A DNA stretch of 64,000 bases from Azophilus sp965220835 (GCA_965220835.1 OZ244842.1:2666001-2730000); one strand, 5' to 3'. Shown: positions 1-8,008, counted from the stretch's first letter. Numbers and translations are program-made. The notes: generated from the sequence alone by a model not told the origin.

Positions 1-160
1 CCCAGCGCTTACCGTGGACCACACTCAGCAGGCGTGCGCACTTGCGTGAAAGGCCGGGCCGCTTAGGCAATCCTCTCGCAGTGTTCTTAACTGTGCCTCC
101 ATTGTCTGCCAAGCACCAAGGCGAAAAGGTACTCGTCCGCAACCATCGGCCTCTAACGGG

Positions 161-382
161 CTAGTCGATCACCTGTCCAATGCGGTATTCGGCTTGCATT
201 CCGCGTTCGATGTTTGCGAGCGACCATCGCCACTTCAGACGCAGACCCGCGTACGCCGCTCCGATGACCGATGCAGCGGCAAGATTCAGGTACAGCATTG
301 GTACCCACTGGCCGAGCTTTGCCCCCAACAACACGCCCCCTGCCACGAGTACGGGCAACAAGAACTCTAGCAACCGGACCAT
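161..382 (-). CDS. Small predicted membrane protein, about 73 residues
   Basis: I do not recognise the family. From the ATG at 382 the product has two hydrophobic stretches (roughly residues 3-22 and 25-44, the second reading like MLYLNLAAASVIGAAY), followed by a basic, polar tail. That pattern suggests a two-helix inner-membrane protein. The frame stays open upstream to 532, but the extra residues are Arg/Gly-rich and look non-coding, so the internal ATG is preferred. It lies downstream of the RES toxin gene on the same strand, with about 160 bases between. It could be a chance reading frame in GC-rich DNA. Confidence 0.35.
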   Translation of the reverse strand: MVRLLEFLLPVLVAGGVLLGAKLGQWVPMLYLNLAAASVIGAAYAGLRLKWRWSLANIERGMQAEYRIGQVID

Positions 383-544
383 AAGGCGCCGACGCAGCCA
401 AGCGGCAGGCAAGCGCCGTGCTCCCGGCTTGGCGGTTTGGTGGTCGGCGGGACTACCCACAGACCCACTCCCCGCGTTCACCCATTCCCGACGGCAGCAA
501 TCCCTCCCAGACCAAAATGCGCACGGTTCCAACTCCCAAAGCTG

Positions 545-1138
545 TCAACGCACAAGCCTAATCGCATGGTGTTTCAACAGCGCCGGCAGTGCCGGATGCT
601 CATGCAGCCTTCCAGAATCCGCCGCTTCGAGCTTCTTGATCCCGCGATCGAAAATCGCGTATGCATCCTTTCCCGTCAGCCGGGACTCGTACAACAACCC
701 GTCAATGTACTCGTGCTCGCCATGGATCGCTTTCCCAAATGCACGGCCGGCGGCGTGACTCCGCGCCTGCACCACATCCGTGGGTGCCCCGATCCGCACG
801 CAACCGTCCTCGCGGAGGTCCAACAGCATCATCGCTTGCCCGGCACGTCCTGACAGGCGCACCCAGATGCGCTCCGTCACCTCCTTAAGCGCTACTTCTC
901 TGCCTCTCCGCCCAACCAGCCGGTCGCGGACGACCGTTTCCACGAAGGCGGTTGCAAACTCCGGCGCCGAGTACAGGACCGTGTATCCTGCTCCGCGCGA
1001 CACGAATCGCGAGTCGGCCGCACCCGTTCCCAACGGAGAATCGAAGTGCCGACGTGGCATGATCCGGTAGCTCTCCATGATTGCTATCTGGATCAGCAGG
1101 GGTTCCAAGAGTCGCTGCGGATAGCGATCTCCACTCAT
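545..1138 (-). CDS. RES-domain toxin of a RES-Xre toxin-antitoxin pair
   Basis: RES-domain toxins of known families (MbcT, ParT, Res) act on NAD or ADP-ribosylate targets in the cytoplasm; activity here is inferred. The 197-residue product has the family's spaced Arg, Glu and Ser pattern: an N-terminal YRIMPRRHFDS region, a TVLYSAPEFATAFVE block with the conserved Glu, and a C-terminal GLLYESRLTG segment with the Ser. The start at 1138 is chosen because its ATG overlaps the antitoxin stop as ATGA (1135-1138), the hallmark of translational coupling. A longer open frame to 1402 runs antisense-like through the antitoxin gene and is rejected. The antitoxin is encoded first, as is usual for this family. 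Confidence 0.8.
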   Translation of the reverse strand: MSGDRYPQRLLEPLLIQIAIMESYRIMPRRHFDSPLGTGAADSRFVSRGAGYTVLYSAPEFATAFVETVVRDRLVGRRGREVALKEVTERIWVRLSGRAGQAMMLLDLREDGCVRIGAPTDVVQARSHAAGRAFGKAIHGEHEYIDGLLYESRLTGKDAYAIFDRGIKKLEAADSGRLHEHPALPALLKHHAIRLVR

Positions 1139-1689
1139 GCAAATGTCGCGCCGAACCCCGCAGCGGCCGACAATACCGCTTCGAGCCCCCCTTCTTTCAA
1201 TCTGTCGAGCGGTCGCACCGCAGCCTCTTCGAAAGGCCATTCCTGGCTCAGGAAGGCCCAAGCCAATTCGGGATCCCCGATGGCATCCACCACATCCGCC
1301 AACCCGGCGACAACCCTGCCCGGACCCAAGATCTGCGCTGCGGGGATGTTTAATCCCCGCTTCGTTCCCCGCCAAGCAATCAACGTGTGCCGCTCCGACC
1401 ACTCGTACACCGTGGTCCGCGAAACTCCCAAGCGAGCCGCCGCTTCAGTGACCCCAAGGATCTCCTTGTCCGCCCTGTCGGACACGAACGCCTGTAGCTG
1501 CTCAGGCACATACTGGACCAACCTTGCAGCTTCGGCTTCCGACTGCGCCGCCGCAGTCTCCAGCGCCACCGCAATGGCCATCCGCGCTTCCTCAGGGTGT
1601 TCCCGGATGAACTCCCTAGCCCCGTTCGAGAGCTTGGGGGCTCTCTCCGTGAGGAAATCCAAGAATGTTCCAGCAGCACTCGCCATCAT
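1135..1689 (-). CDS. DNA-binding antitoxin partner of the RES toxin (Xre/DUF2384 type)
   Basis: This 184-residue protein probably neutralises the RES toxin and represses the pair's promoter. Residues about 78-98 form a helix-turn-helix (VTEAAARLGVSRTTVYEW). The C-terminal half, with ELAWAFL and a final RPLDRLKEGG-type block, resembles the toxin-docking domain of DUF2384 antitoxins. Two adjacent ATGs are available at the start (1689 and 1686). Its stop overlaps the toxin start by four bases, so the two form one operon. The autoregulatory promoter should lie in the 1690-1760 interval, but I saw no clear operator there. Confidence 0.75.
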   Translation of the reverse strand: MMASAAGTFLDFLTERAPKLSNGAREFIREHPEEARMAIAVALETAAAQSEAEAARLVQYVPEQLQAFVSDRADKEILGVTEAAARLGVSRTTVYEWSERHTLIAWRGTKRGLNIPAAQILGPGRVVAGLADVVDAIGDPELAWAFLSQEWPFEEAAVRPLDRLKEGGLEAVLSAAAGFGATFA

Positions 1690-1855
1690 GCGATGTCCAT
1701 CGTCTCACTCACCGCCCAATCATTGCCCATAATGTCCAGTTTGTAAAGCAACCAGCGTCACGCGATATGCGACGATTTGGCTGGCGTGTTGCCCACGCGT
1801 ATCAAGGCCCCACACAAGACTTCCCTGCCAAGTCAAGCAAGTGACTGGTCGGCAG

Positions 1856-2268
1856 CGAGACCATTCACTACCAAGCGCCACCCGCTCAAGATGTGCCCGA
1901 AGAGATGCACCGATTTGTGGAATGGTTCAACCGGGCGACTGGGATCCAACCGGCAAAGTCCATTTTGGGAGTGACGACAGCGCAAGGTGCTCAGAAAGCT
2001 ATTCGACGCCGAACCAGAGGGACTTAAAGGCGGGCTGAGCGCCGACAATTACCGCAAGATCACCAAAGCGCCCACGTCAAGCATAACTAGAGAATTGGCG
2101 GCAATGGTTGACATGGGCATATTGACCCGACAGGGAGAGCGGCGGCACACCCGCTATTGGCTGCGCCTGCCGTCGCTGAACAGTCTGATGGAAGAATTGG
2201 GTCGCGGCTTACAACCTGCACCATCCGAGTTGCGCGATGACCCGCTCCTGGTGACGGCGCATGAGTAA
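1856..2268 (+). pseudogene. Remnant of a Fic-family AMPylase gene
   Basis: Two pieces of a Fic/DUF4172 protein survive in different frames. From 1857 one frame reads ETIHYQAPPA followed by VPEEMHRFVEWFN, the segment that normally precedes the catalytic core. From about 1981 a second frame reads RKVLRKLFDAEPEG and GERRHTRYWL, the winged-helix C-terminus. The HPFxxGNGR catalytic motif between them is missing, and an in-frame stop (1842-1844) sits just before the first piece. The gene is therefore internally deleted and frameshifted, with no AMPylation activity expected. The C-terminal 93-residue frame (1987-2268) remains open and could still give a small DNA-binding-like peptide, but nothing supports that. 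Confidence 0.75.
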
Positions 2269-2395
2269 TAGAATCCGGCCTATTACTCAATGACAAGAGG
2301 TTCGCGCGGCACCTTCGAGCCCCAGTGTAAAATCCGCGCCTGATTCAAACCTAGGCGCCCAAGGGTGCTTGGCCAACGCTTGGAGTCTTCCGCTT

Positions 2396-3148
2396 ATGCC
2401 CGAATCCAACTCGCCGCTCACGCTGCACGGGGTGCCGTTTTCGCAGCCCGTTCGGGCAGTCATGTGGCTGCTTCTCCACAAGCGCCTGCCGTTTGAAATG
2501 GTCCTGACAAATCCCGGCTCCAAGGGCGAGTCCGGCAGCCGCAACCCCGCCTACTTGGCCTTCAATCCCGGCGGCACCATTCCGACGATTCGCGAGCCGG
2601 ATTCGGGCTTCGCCTTGGGTGAGGCGCACGCCATCCTCTGCTACCTGTGCAACCAGCACGGTTGGAGCGACCTCTATCCCACCAGCCCGAAACAACGCGC
2701 CAAAGTGGACTGGTACCTGCACTTCCACCACCGCAACGTGCGCGAGGCTTCGGGCTTGGTGGCGCCGAAGATTCGCAAGGACCTTAACATTCCCGAAGCA
2801 GCGCAGCAGGCCGCGCGCAACACCTTCACGGCGGCGCTTGGCGCCATTGACAGCGGCTGGCTGGCACAGGACCGCTACTTGACCGGCAGCGACCTCAGCA
2901 TTGCGGACTTCGCCGCCTACGTGGAAATCGGGCAGCTGCAGCCCTGCTTTACCAATCTCTTTGACTTCTCGCCCTTCCCCAACGTCCAGCGCTGGCTTGA
3001 GGACATGCGCCAAGTCGAAGGCCACGACGCCGTGCATGTGGTGCTCGCCGAAATCGGCGACATCAGCCAAGCGGCGCCGGACATGGACACCATCCGCAAC
3101 GCCAACAAGGCAGCGCTCAAAGCCCTGCGCGCCAGTGCATCAGCCTGA
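2396..3148 (+). CDS. Glutathione S-transferase family protein
   Basis: A cytoplasmic thiol-transfer or detoxification enzyme of 250 residues. The N-terminal thioredoxin-like domain is visible as LTLHGVPFSQPVRAV (position of the active-site Ser/Cys loop), then NPGGTIPTI with the cis-Pro, and GEAHAILCYL with the glutathione-contacting acidic/Ser-type loop. The all-helical second domain contains LTGSDLSIADFAAYVE, the conserved N-capping box region of these transferases. Length is slightly above the usual 200-230. The ATG at 2396 is preferred over an upstream ATG at 2369 because homology begins immediately after it. It stands alone, about 120 bases upstream of zapE on the same strand. Substrate unknown. 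Confidence 0.85.
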   Translation: MPESNSPLTLHGVPFSQPVRAVMWLLLHKRLPFEMVLTNPGSKGESGSRNPAYLAFNPGGTIPTIREPDSGFALGEAHAILCYLCNQHGWSDLYPTSPKQRAKVDWYLHFHHRNVREASGLVAPKIRKDLNIPEAAQQAARNTFTAALGAIDSGWLAQDRYLTGSDLSIADFAAYVEIGQLQPCFTNLFDFSPFPNVQRWLEDMRQVEGHDAVHVVLAEIGDISQAAPDMDTIRNANKAALKALRASASA

Positions 3149-3250
3149 ACAGCACTTGGCCCGCCACCTTGCCGAACGAGGGCGGGGCACCCTTGACTCT
3201 AAGGCTACCCCTTGGCTCCGCGTCGAGTATTGCGCCAGCGAGACTCGAAT

Positions 3251-3265
3251 GCGACCAAAGGTCGC
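3251..3265 (+). promoter_or_regulatory. Hairpin covering the zapE ribosome binding site
   Basis: The sequence GCGACC-AAA-GGTCGC is a perfect 6-bp inverted repeat ending three bases before the chosen zapE ATG. The loop and right arm carry AAAGG, the only plausible Shine-Dalgarno sequence. If it folds, it would sequester the ribosome binding site. Function is inferred from geometry only. Confidence 0.4.
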
Positions 3266-3268
3266 GCC

Positions 3269-4348
3269 ATGTGGCCCGCCGAGCGCCATCGAGCACTCAT
3301 AGCCTCCGGGCAATTGACGGAGGATCCGTTCCAGCGCCAAGCGGTGGAACTGCTCGACGACCTGCACCAACGGCTTGGGCGGCAACAGCGCAGGCCGTTG
3401 ATCAAGCGCTGGCTGGCGCGCCCTAAAGCCGAAACCGGCCTCTATCTGTGGGGCGGCGTCGGCCGAGGCAAAACGCTGCTGATGGATCTGTTCCACGACA
3501 CGCTGCCCCCGGGCGACAAACTCAGGATGCACTTTCACCGCTTCATGCAGCGGGTTCACAACGAACTCAACCGCCGCGCGGGCAGCGCCAATCCGCTGCA
3601 GGGCTTTGCCGACGACTTCGCCAAACACACGCGCATCCTCTGCTTCGACGAGTTCTTCGTCACCGACATTGGCGATGCGATGATTCTCGGCGAACTGATG
3701 CAAGCGCTCTTTCAGAGGGGCCTGACCTTGGTGGCCACCTCCAACGTCGCCCCGGACCAGCTCTACGAAAACGGCCTGCAGCGGCGGCGCTTCCTGCCCG
3801 CCATCGAGGCCTTGAAGCGCCATACCCTTGTTCACCACTTGGATGGCCCAACGGACTACCGGCTGCGCGTGCTGGAGCGGGCGGAGATTTACCATGCGCC
3901 CTTGGACGAAGACGCTGAGGCCTCCTTGACCGCCAGCTTTGCCGACTTGACCAAGGAGCCTGTCGAAAGCGATGCGCCCTTGGAAGTGGAAAACCGCGTC
4001 ATCCGCGCCCGCCAGCTGGCCGCCGACGTGGCTTGGTTCGAATTCAGCGAACTCTGTGAAGGCCCGCGCAGCCAAAACGACTACATCGAACTTGCCCGGT
4101 GCTTCCACACCGTGCTGGTCTCCAACGTCAGGCAGTTCACGACGGCCAATGAGGACGCCGCCCGCCGCTTCATCAGCCTGGTTGACGAGTTCTACGACCG
4201 CAAGGTCAAGCTGATCCTATCCGCCGAAGCGCCCATCGCGGACCTCTACGCTGGGGAGCGGCACAGCTTTGAATTTGAACGCACCCGCAGCCGCCTGCTG
4301 GAGATGCAGTCGCACGACTACTTGGCCTGCTCGCACTTGGTGGATTAA
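3269..4348 (+). CDS. zapE: Cell division protein ZapE (AFG1-like ATPase)
   Basis: ZapE is a P-loop ATPase that associates with the FtsZ ring under stress in gammaproteobacteria. The 359-residue product has Walker A GGVGRGKT (residues about 62-69), Walker B ILCFDEFFVTD, and the sensor-1 Asn in LVATSNVAPDQLYENGLQR, all diagnostic of the AFG1/ZapE family. The C-terminus carries the family's FEFERTRSRLLEMQS segment. ATG at 3269 is chosen over TTG at 3212 because of the AAAGG ribosome binding site and because homology starts there. Its TAA stop overlaps the stop of the convergent mlaC gene (4345-4348), so the two genes end within the same four bases. Confidence 0.92.
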   Translation: MWPAERHRALIASGQLTEDPFQRQAVELLDDLHQRLGRQQRRPLIKRWLARPKAETGLYLWGGVGRGKTLLMDLFHDTLPPGDKLRMHFHRFMQRVHNELNRRAGSANPLQGFADDFAKHTRILCFDEFFVTDIGDAMILGELMQALFQRGLTLVATSNVAPDQLYENGLQRRRFLPAIEALKRHTLVHHLDGPTDYRLRVLERAEIYHAPLDEDAEASLTASFADLTKEPVESDAPLEVENRVIRARQLAADVAWFEFSELCEGPRSQNDYIELARCFHTVLVSNVRQFTTANEDAARRFISLVDEFYDRKVKLILSAEAPIADLYAGERHSFEFERTRSRLLEMQSHDYLACSHLVD

Positions 4349-5031
4349 CCGCTGCCCGCCGCTTCCTCGTCCGACTTCTCGCCGGAGACGAAGCGCACCC
4401 AAGCGTCAATCACTTGGTCAAGGTCGCCGCCGTAGCGGGCGTCCGCTGCCACGCTTTTGAACTGGCTGCGGTAGGTCAGGCCAATGTTGACGCCCGCAAT
4501 GACGATGTTGCCAATGCGCCAGCCACCGTCCGCGCTCTGGGTCATGGCATAGAGCACCGGATAGACTTCACCGCCGTGGTGGATTTCCATCTTCACGTTG
4601 CGCCGCCGCGGGTGGCGTGGGGGGCCATCCGGCGGCACCACGATGACCTCCCCCCCGGTGAAATCGGTCAGCGTGAGCGAATAGGTGCGCACCAAGCCCC
4701 ATTTGAAGGTTTCCGCAAAGCGCTGCCGCTGTTCCGCGGTGGCCGCCTTGTAGTGGGCCGACATGACGCGGCGGGCAAAGCCCTCGAAATCCACTACCGG
4801 CGCCAACAGCGCTTCCACTGCGGAATAGAACCGCTCGGGGTCCGAGTCTGCGTAGCCGCGACCCTCCTCGATGAGCCGCAGCAGGTCGGTGGCCGTCTCG
4901 GCGACCAGTTGATGGGGAGCGGACTCGAATTGCGCGGCCCGCGCCACGCCAGCAGCCAGCGCCAGTGCGCCTATGCAGACCGCCAATCCGGCCAATCGGG
5001 CGAGTTCAATGCTCTTGATTTTGAAGGACAT
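4345..5031 (-). CDS. mlaC: MlaC-like periplasmic phospholipid-binding protein (Ttg2D family)
   Basis: MlaC shuttles phospholipids between the outer membrane and the MlaFEDB importer. The 228-residue product begins with a signal peptide (hydrophobic LAGLAVCIGALALAAG, cleavage near ARA-A). The mature part shows the family signature VDFEGFARRVMSAHYKAATAEQ (split here as VDFEGFARRVMS and YKAATAEQRQRF), then FKWGLVRTYS and the late IGNIVIAGVNIGLTYRSQF lipid-pocket region. Usually it sits in mlaFEDCB next to kdsD; here it is a lone gene, convergent with zapE. Its 5' flank consists of a long 11-bp tandem repeat, which may affect its expression. Confidence 0.85.
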   Translation of the reverse strand: MSFKIKSIELARLAGLAVCIGALALAAGVARAAQFESAPHQLVAETATDLLRLIEEGRGYADSDPERFYSAVEALLAPVVDFEGFARRVMSAHYKAATAEQRQRFAETFKWGLVRTYSLTLTDFTGGEVIVVPPDGPPRHPRRRNVKMEIHHGGEVYPVLYAMTQSADGGWRIGNIVIAGVNIGLTYRSQFKSVAADARYGGDLDQVIDAWVRFVSGEKSDEEAAGSG

Positions 5032-5045
5032 ACCGTCTATTCCAG

Positions 5046-5230
5046 TTCTTTACCTGCTCTTTACCTGCTCTTTACCTACTCTTGGCCTACTCTCGGCCTG
5101 CTCTCGGCCTGCTCTCGGCCTGCTCTCGGCCTGCTCTTGGCCTGCTCTTGGCCTGCTCTTTACCTGCTCTTTACCTGCTCTTTACCTGCTCTTTACCTGC
5201 TCTTGGCCTGCTCTCGGCCTGCTCTTGACC
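5046..5230. repeat. Tandem 11-bp repeat, 16 full copies plus a partial one
   Basis: Sixteen contiguous 11-base units (5046-5221) follow the pattern CTCTTTACCTG, CTCTTGGCCTG or CTCTCGGCCTG, with a partial seventeenth to 5230. Variants come in runs: TTTA-type units 1-3 and 11-14, TTGG-type 4, 9, 10 and 15, TCGG-type 5-8 and 16. The array lies 15 bases upstream of the mlaC ATG, inside its 5' leader. Read on the mlaC strand, each unit offers AAGAG/GAGCAGG, purine-rich and Shine-Dalgarno-like. There are no unique spacers, so it is not a CRISPR. Confidence 0.97.
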
Positions 5231-5470
5231 AACCAGATTCCCCACTGCAGCATGAGGCTGTGAATCCTCGATCAAGTGAAACCGGCGAACGGTGGCGAAG
5301 ATTACACGTTTGCGACAGCCTTTGCCGCCACTCCACCCCCACCCTCGGCCTCTGCTTTCGCCACGCCCGGCCCTAGCTGCCGGCGAGCTGGCAGCAGGCC
5401 GTCTCTTGCTGACTATTGGGCAAACACCGACTAAAGTTGAGCTTCCTCGCATAGGGGCCTGCCAAATCGA

Positions 5471-6439
5471 ATGTGGCTGTCGTTGATCGCACTAATCGCT
5501 GGTTTCGTCGCGCTCATCTGGAGCGCCGACAAATTCCTGTCTGGCGCGGGCGCCACGGCCACCAACCTAGGTGTGTCCAAGATGGTCATTGGGCTGACCA
5601 TCGTTTCAGTCGGCACTTCCGCCCCGGAAATCCTAGTGGCCATGGCAGCCTCCATTCAGGGAAATCCGCTGTTGGCAGTGGGCAACGCGGTCGGCTCCAA
5701 CATTGCCAACATCGGCTTGGTGTTGGGCGTCACCGCCATCGTTGCGCCGCTGCCATTCTCCAAGCGCGTGCAGCGCTCGGAGCTGCCTTGGCTGTTGGGC
5801 GCCACCCTGCTCGCCTTGGTGCTGATGTTCGATCGGCAATTGGCCCCTCTTGATGGCTTCATCCTGCTCGCCGGCTTGGCACTGATTCTCTATCTGCTGG
5901 TGTTCGGCAAAGGCTCCGGCCAACCGGACTTTGCGGAGAGCATTCAAGATGAGCTCGATGAACTGCCACAGATGCGGACCTTGCACGGCATCGCTTGGTT
6001 GGTGGGTGGCTTGGCCCTGCTGGTGGCCAGCGCGGAACTGCTGGTGTGGGCGGCCCACGACATCGCCCTGCGCCTCGGCGTCAGCGACCTCATCATCGGC
6101 CTGACCGTGGTCGCCATCGGCACCAGCCTGCCGGAGTTGGCCGCCAGCGTGGGGGCTGCCGTCAAGGGCCATACCGACATCGCCATCGGCAACGTGGTTG
6201 GCTCCAACATTCTCAACATTCTGGCCGTGCTGGCGGTGCCGAGCCTCATGGCCACTACCGAAATTGAAAGAGTGGCGTTCTGGCGCGACGGCGGCGCCAT
6301 GCTGGCGCTGACCCTGCTGCTGGCGCTATTCGCCTACGCGGTGAACTCCAGGTCGGTCATCACCCGCTTCGAAGGCGCCGTGATGCTGCTGTGCTGGTTG
6401 GGCTACAACAGCTTGCTGGTTAGCCATGCGGTGGCTTGA
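5471..6439 (+). CDS. yrbG: YrbG-like calcium/sodium antiporter
   Basis: An inner-membrane cation/Ca2+ exchanger (CaCA superfamily) of 322 residues with about ten hydrophobic segments. Both alpha repeats are clear: an N-terminal GTSAPEILV with GNAVGSNIANIGLVLG, and a C-terminal GTSLPELAASV with GNVVGSNILNILAVLA. The paired Glu residues and GSN motifs bind the cations. In many gammaproteobacteria yrbG heads the run yrbG-kdsD-kdsC-lptC. Here it overlaps kdsC by 14 bases and kdsD is absent from this position. It starts a co-oriented block reaching at least to mgtE. About 240 bases of non-repeat sequence precede it. Confidence 0.9.
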   Translation: MWLSLIALIAGFVALIWSADKFLSGAGATATNLGVSKMVIGLTIVSVGTSAPEILVAMAASIQGNPLLAVGNAVGSNIANIGLVLGVTAIVAPLPFSKRVQRSELPWLLGATLLALVLMFDRQLAPLDGFILLAGLALILYLLVFGKGSGQPDFAESIQDELDELPQMRTLHGIAWLVGGLALLVASAELLVWAAHDIALRLGVSDLIIGLTVVAIGTSLPELAASVGAAVKGHTDIAIGNVVGSNILNILAVLAVPSLMATTEIERVAFWRDGGAMLALTLLLALFAYAVNSRSVITRFEGAVMLLCWLGYNSLLVSHAVA

Positions 6440-6914
6440 CGATCCGCCCATTAGATTGGTCGCCTTCGATGTGGACGGCGTGCTCACTGACGGACGCATT
6501 CACTATCTCTCCGACGGCACGGAGATGCTGTCCTTTCACGTCCATGACGGGGCAGCCATCAAGCGGTTGCTTGGGCACGGCATCGAGGTGGCGCTGATCA
6601 CCGGGCGCGAATCGCCCATGGTTGGCAAGCGCGCCCGGGAACTGGGCATCCGGCACGTCTTTCAAAACGTCGAAGACAAGCTTGGCACGCTGGAGGGTCT
6701 CGCCGCTGATCTGGGGCTCAGCGCTGCGCAATGCGCCTACGTCGGCGACAACTGGCCCGACCTCGAAGTGCTCGGCTGGGTGGGCCTGCCCATCGCCCCG
6801 GCCAGCGCCCAGCCCGAAGCGCGTGCCGCCGCCGAATTGGTCACCTCCGCCGCCGGTGGCGAGGGCGTTGCCGCGGAAGTCGGCCGCTTGTTGCTCGAAT
6901 CGCGCAAACCATGA
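6426..6914 (+). CDS. kdsC: 3-deoxy-D-manno-octulosonate 8-phosphate phosphatase
   Basis: KdsC removes phosphate from KDO-8-phosphate in lipopolysaccharide core synthesis, in the cytoplasm. The 162-residue product is a cap-less HAD phosphatase of normal length. Motif I is FDVDGVLTDG (nucleophile Asp15, acid/base Asp17), motif II is LITGRES, and motif IV is YVGDNWPDLEVLGWVGLPIA (partial). The gene overlaps yrbG by 14 bases and shares an ATGA overlap with lptC (6911-6914), so translation is probably coupled across all three. The isomerase gene kdsD, which usually lies just before kdsC, is not here. Confidence 0.93.
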   Translation: MRWLDDPPIRLVAFDVDGVLTDGRIHYLSDGTEMLSFHVHDGAAIKRLLGHGIEVALITGRESPMVGKRARELGIRHVFQNVEDKLGTLEGLAADLGLSAAQCAYVGDNWPDLEVLGWVGLPIAPASAQPEARAAAELVTSAAGGEGVAAEVGRLLLESRKP

Positions 6915-7516
6915 AGCAGCTGGCCGCCGGCGTTCTGCTCGCCGTGGGCCTGCTGCTGTTGGCTTTCTACTTGGCGCCTTGGCGCGGCGCCGTGCCGCCG
7001 GGAGCGCCGCCTCCAGAGCTTGCCGGGGAGCCCGACATCTACATGGAAAGCGCGGTCATCAGTCAATTCCAGGCAGATGGCTCTCTCCACTACCGCTTGG
7101 TCGCGCAGCAAGTGCGCACTTTCGACGCCGACCGGCACACCGTCCTGGTCGGCCCCGACTTCACCTTGTACAGCCCCACAGCGCCGCCATGGCGCGTCAG
7201 CGCCCACCGAGGGGATCTCCACGGCTTCGGCGATGGGGGCGGTCAGGGTGATGGCGTATTGCTGCTGAGCGGCGAAGTGGTGCTCCACCAAACCGATCCT
7301 GAGCGCGGGTTCACCACCGTGCGCACCGCCGAATTGAGGGTTCATCCAGAGCCGCAATACGCTGAAACGGAGCGGGATGTTATGATCGAATCCGAGGCGG
7401 GCCGCACGTTCGCCCAAGGGCTCCGAGCGGATTTGGAGCGCAGGATTCTCAACCTTCAAGCAGATGCCGATGGACCGGTCCACACCATTGTCTTGCCGGA
7501 GCAAATTGGGCGCTAG
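6911..7516 (+). CDS. lptC: LPS export system protein LptC
   Basis: LptC is the bitopic inner-membrane component that passes lipopolysaccharide from LptB2FG to LptA. The 201-residue product begins with one membrane anchor (GVLLAVGLLLLAFYLA). The periplasmic part follows the family pattern: YMESAVISQFQADGSLHYRL, then AHRGDLHGFG, LLLSGEVVLH and a TAELRVHPE block, giving the beta-jellyroll. The start at 6911 overlaps the kdsC stop as ATGA; an upstream in-frame start inside kdsC is rejected. Its 3' end overlaps lptA. Length matches typical LptC (about 190). Confidence 0.9.
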   Translation: MKQLAAGVLLAVGLLLLAFYLAPWRGAVPPGAPPPELAGEPDIYMESAVISQFQADGSLHYRLVAQQVRTFDADRHTVLVGPDFTLYSPTAPPWRVSAHRGDLHGFGDGGGQGDGVLLLSGEVVLHQTDPERGFTTVRTAELRVHPEPQYAETERDVMIESEAGRTFAQGLRADLERRILNLQADADGPVHTIVLPEQIGR

Positions 7517-8006
7517 CGCGCCTGCTGGCGCCCTCGGGGCGGCGCTCCTGGCATTGCTGTGCGCACCTGCCTTCGCCCTGCCGATAGACGCCGAGCAGCC
7601 CATGCACATTCGCGCCCAAGCTGCCGAGTTCGACCATTCGAACGGCCGCGCCGTTTACCTCGGCGAAGTTGAGGTGCGGCAGGGCACATTGCAGGTCACT
7701 GGCGAACGCATGACCATCCAATACCTCGACGCGCGTCTTGTGCGCGTCACGGCCAGCGGCGAACCGGCCCGCTATCAGCAAGCCTTGGCACCGGAGGGTG
7801 GCTTGGTGCGGGCGAGCGCATCCCTGATCACCTACCATCCCGGGGAGGCGCGCATCGAGCTTGCCGGAGAAGCGCGCTTGGTGCAGGCGAAGAACGACGT
7901 GGCCGGCGAGATCATCCACTACGACATCGCCTCCGGAACCGTGGACGCCGAAGCCACTGGCCAAGGCCCGGTCCGAGTGATCCTGCGCCCGGCCAGCGGC
8001 GACTAG
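7464..8006 (+). CDS. lptA: LPS transport periplasmic protein LptA
   Basis: LptA forms the periplasmic beta-jellyroll bridge that carries lipopolysaccharide to LptDE. The 180-residue product has a signal peptide (LGAALLALLCAPAFA) followed by PMHIRAQAAEFDHSNGRAVY, LGEVEVRQGTLQVTGERM and a VTASGEPARYQQ strand, the standard OstA repeats. The start is ambiguous: ATG at 7464 or 7470 gives a basic n-region, whereas TTG at 7506 has a GGAG four bases upstream but would lack it. With the 7464 start it overlaps lptC by 53 bases. lptB follows after two bases, so lptCAB form one transcript. Confidence 0.9.
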   Translation: MPMDRSTPLSCRSKLGASAPAGALGAALLALLCAPAFALPIDAEQPMHIRAQAAEFDHSNGRAVYLGEVEVRQGTLQVTGERMTIQYLDARLVRVTASGEPARYQQALAPEGGLVRASASLITYHPGEARIELAGEARLVQAKNDVAGEIIHYDIASGTVDAEATGQGPVRVILRPASGD

Positions 8007-8008
8007 GC

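Noticed and set aside
5046..5230. Possible CRISPR array
   Set aside because: Units are 11 bp and contiguous, with no unique spacers of 25-40 bp.
4414..5376. Long plus-strand reading frame of 320 residues covering mlaC antisense and the 11-bp repeats
   Set aside because: It is antisense to mlaC and its hydrophobic SACSRPALGLL pattern is just the repeat read in all frames.
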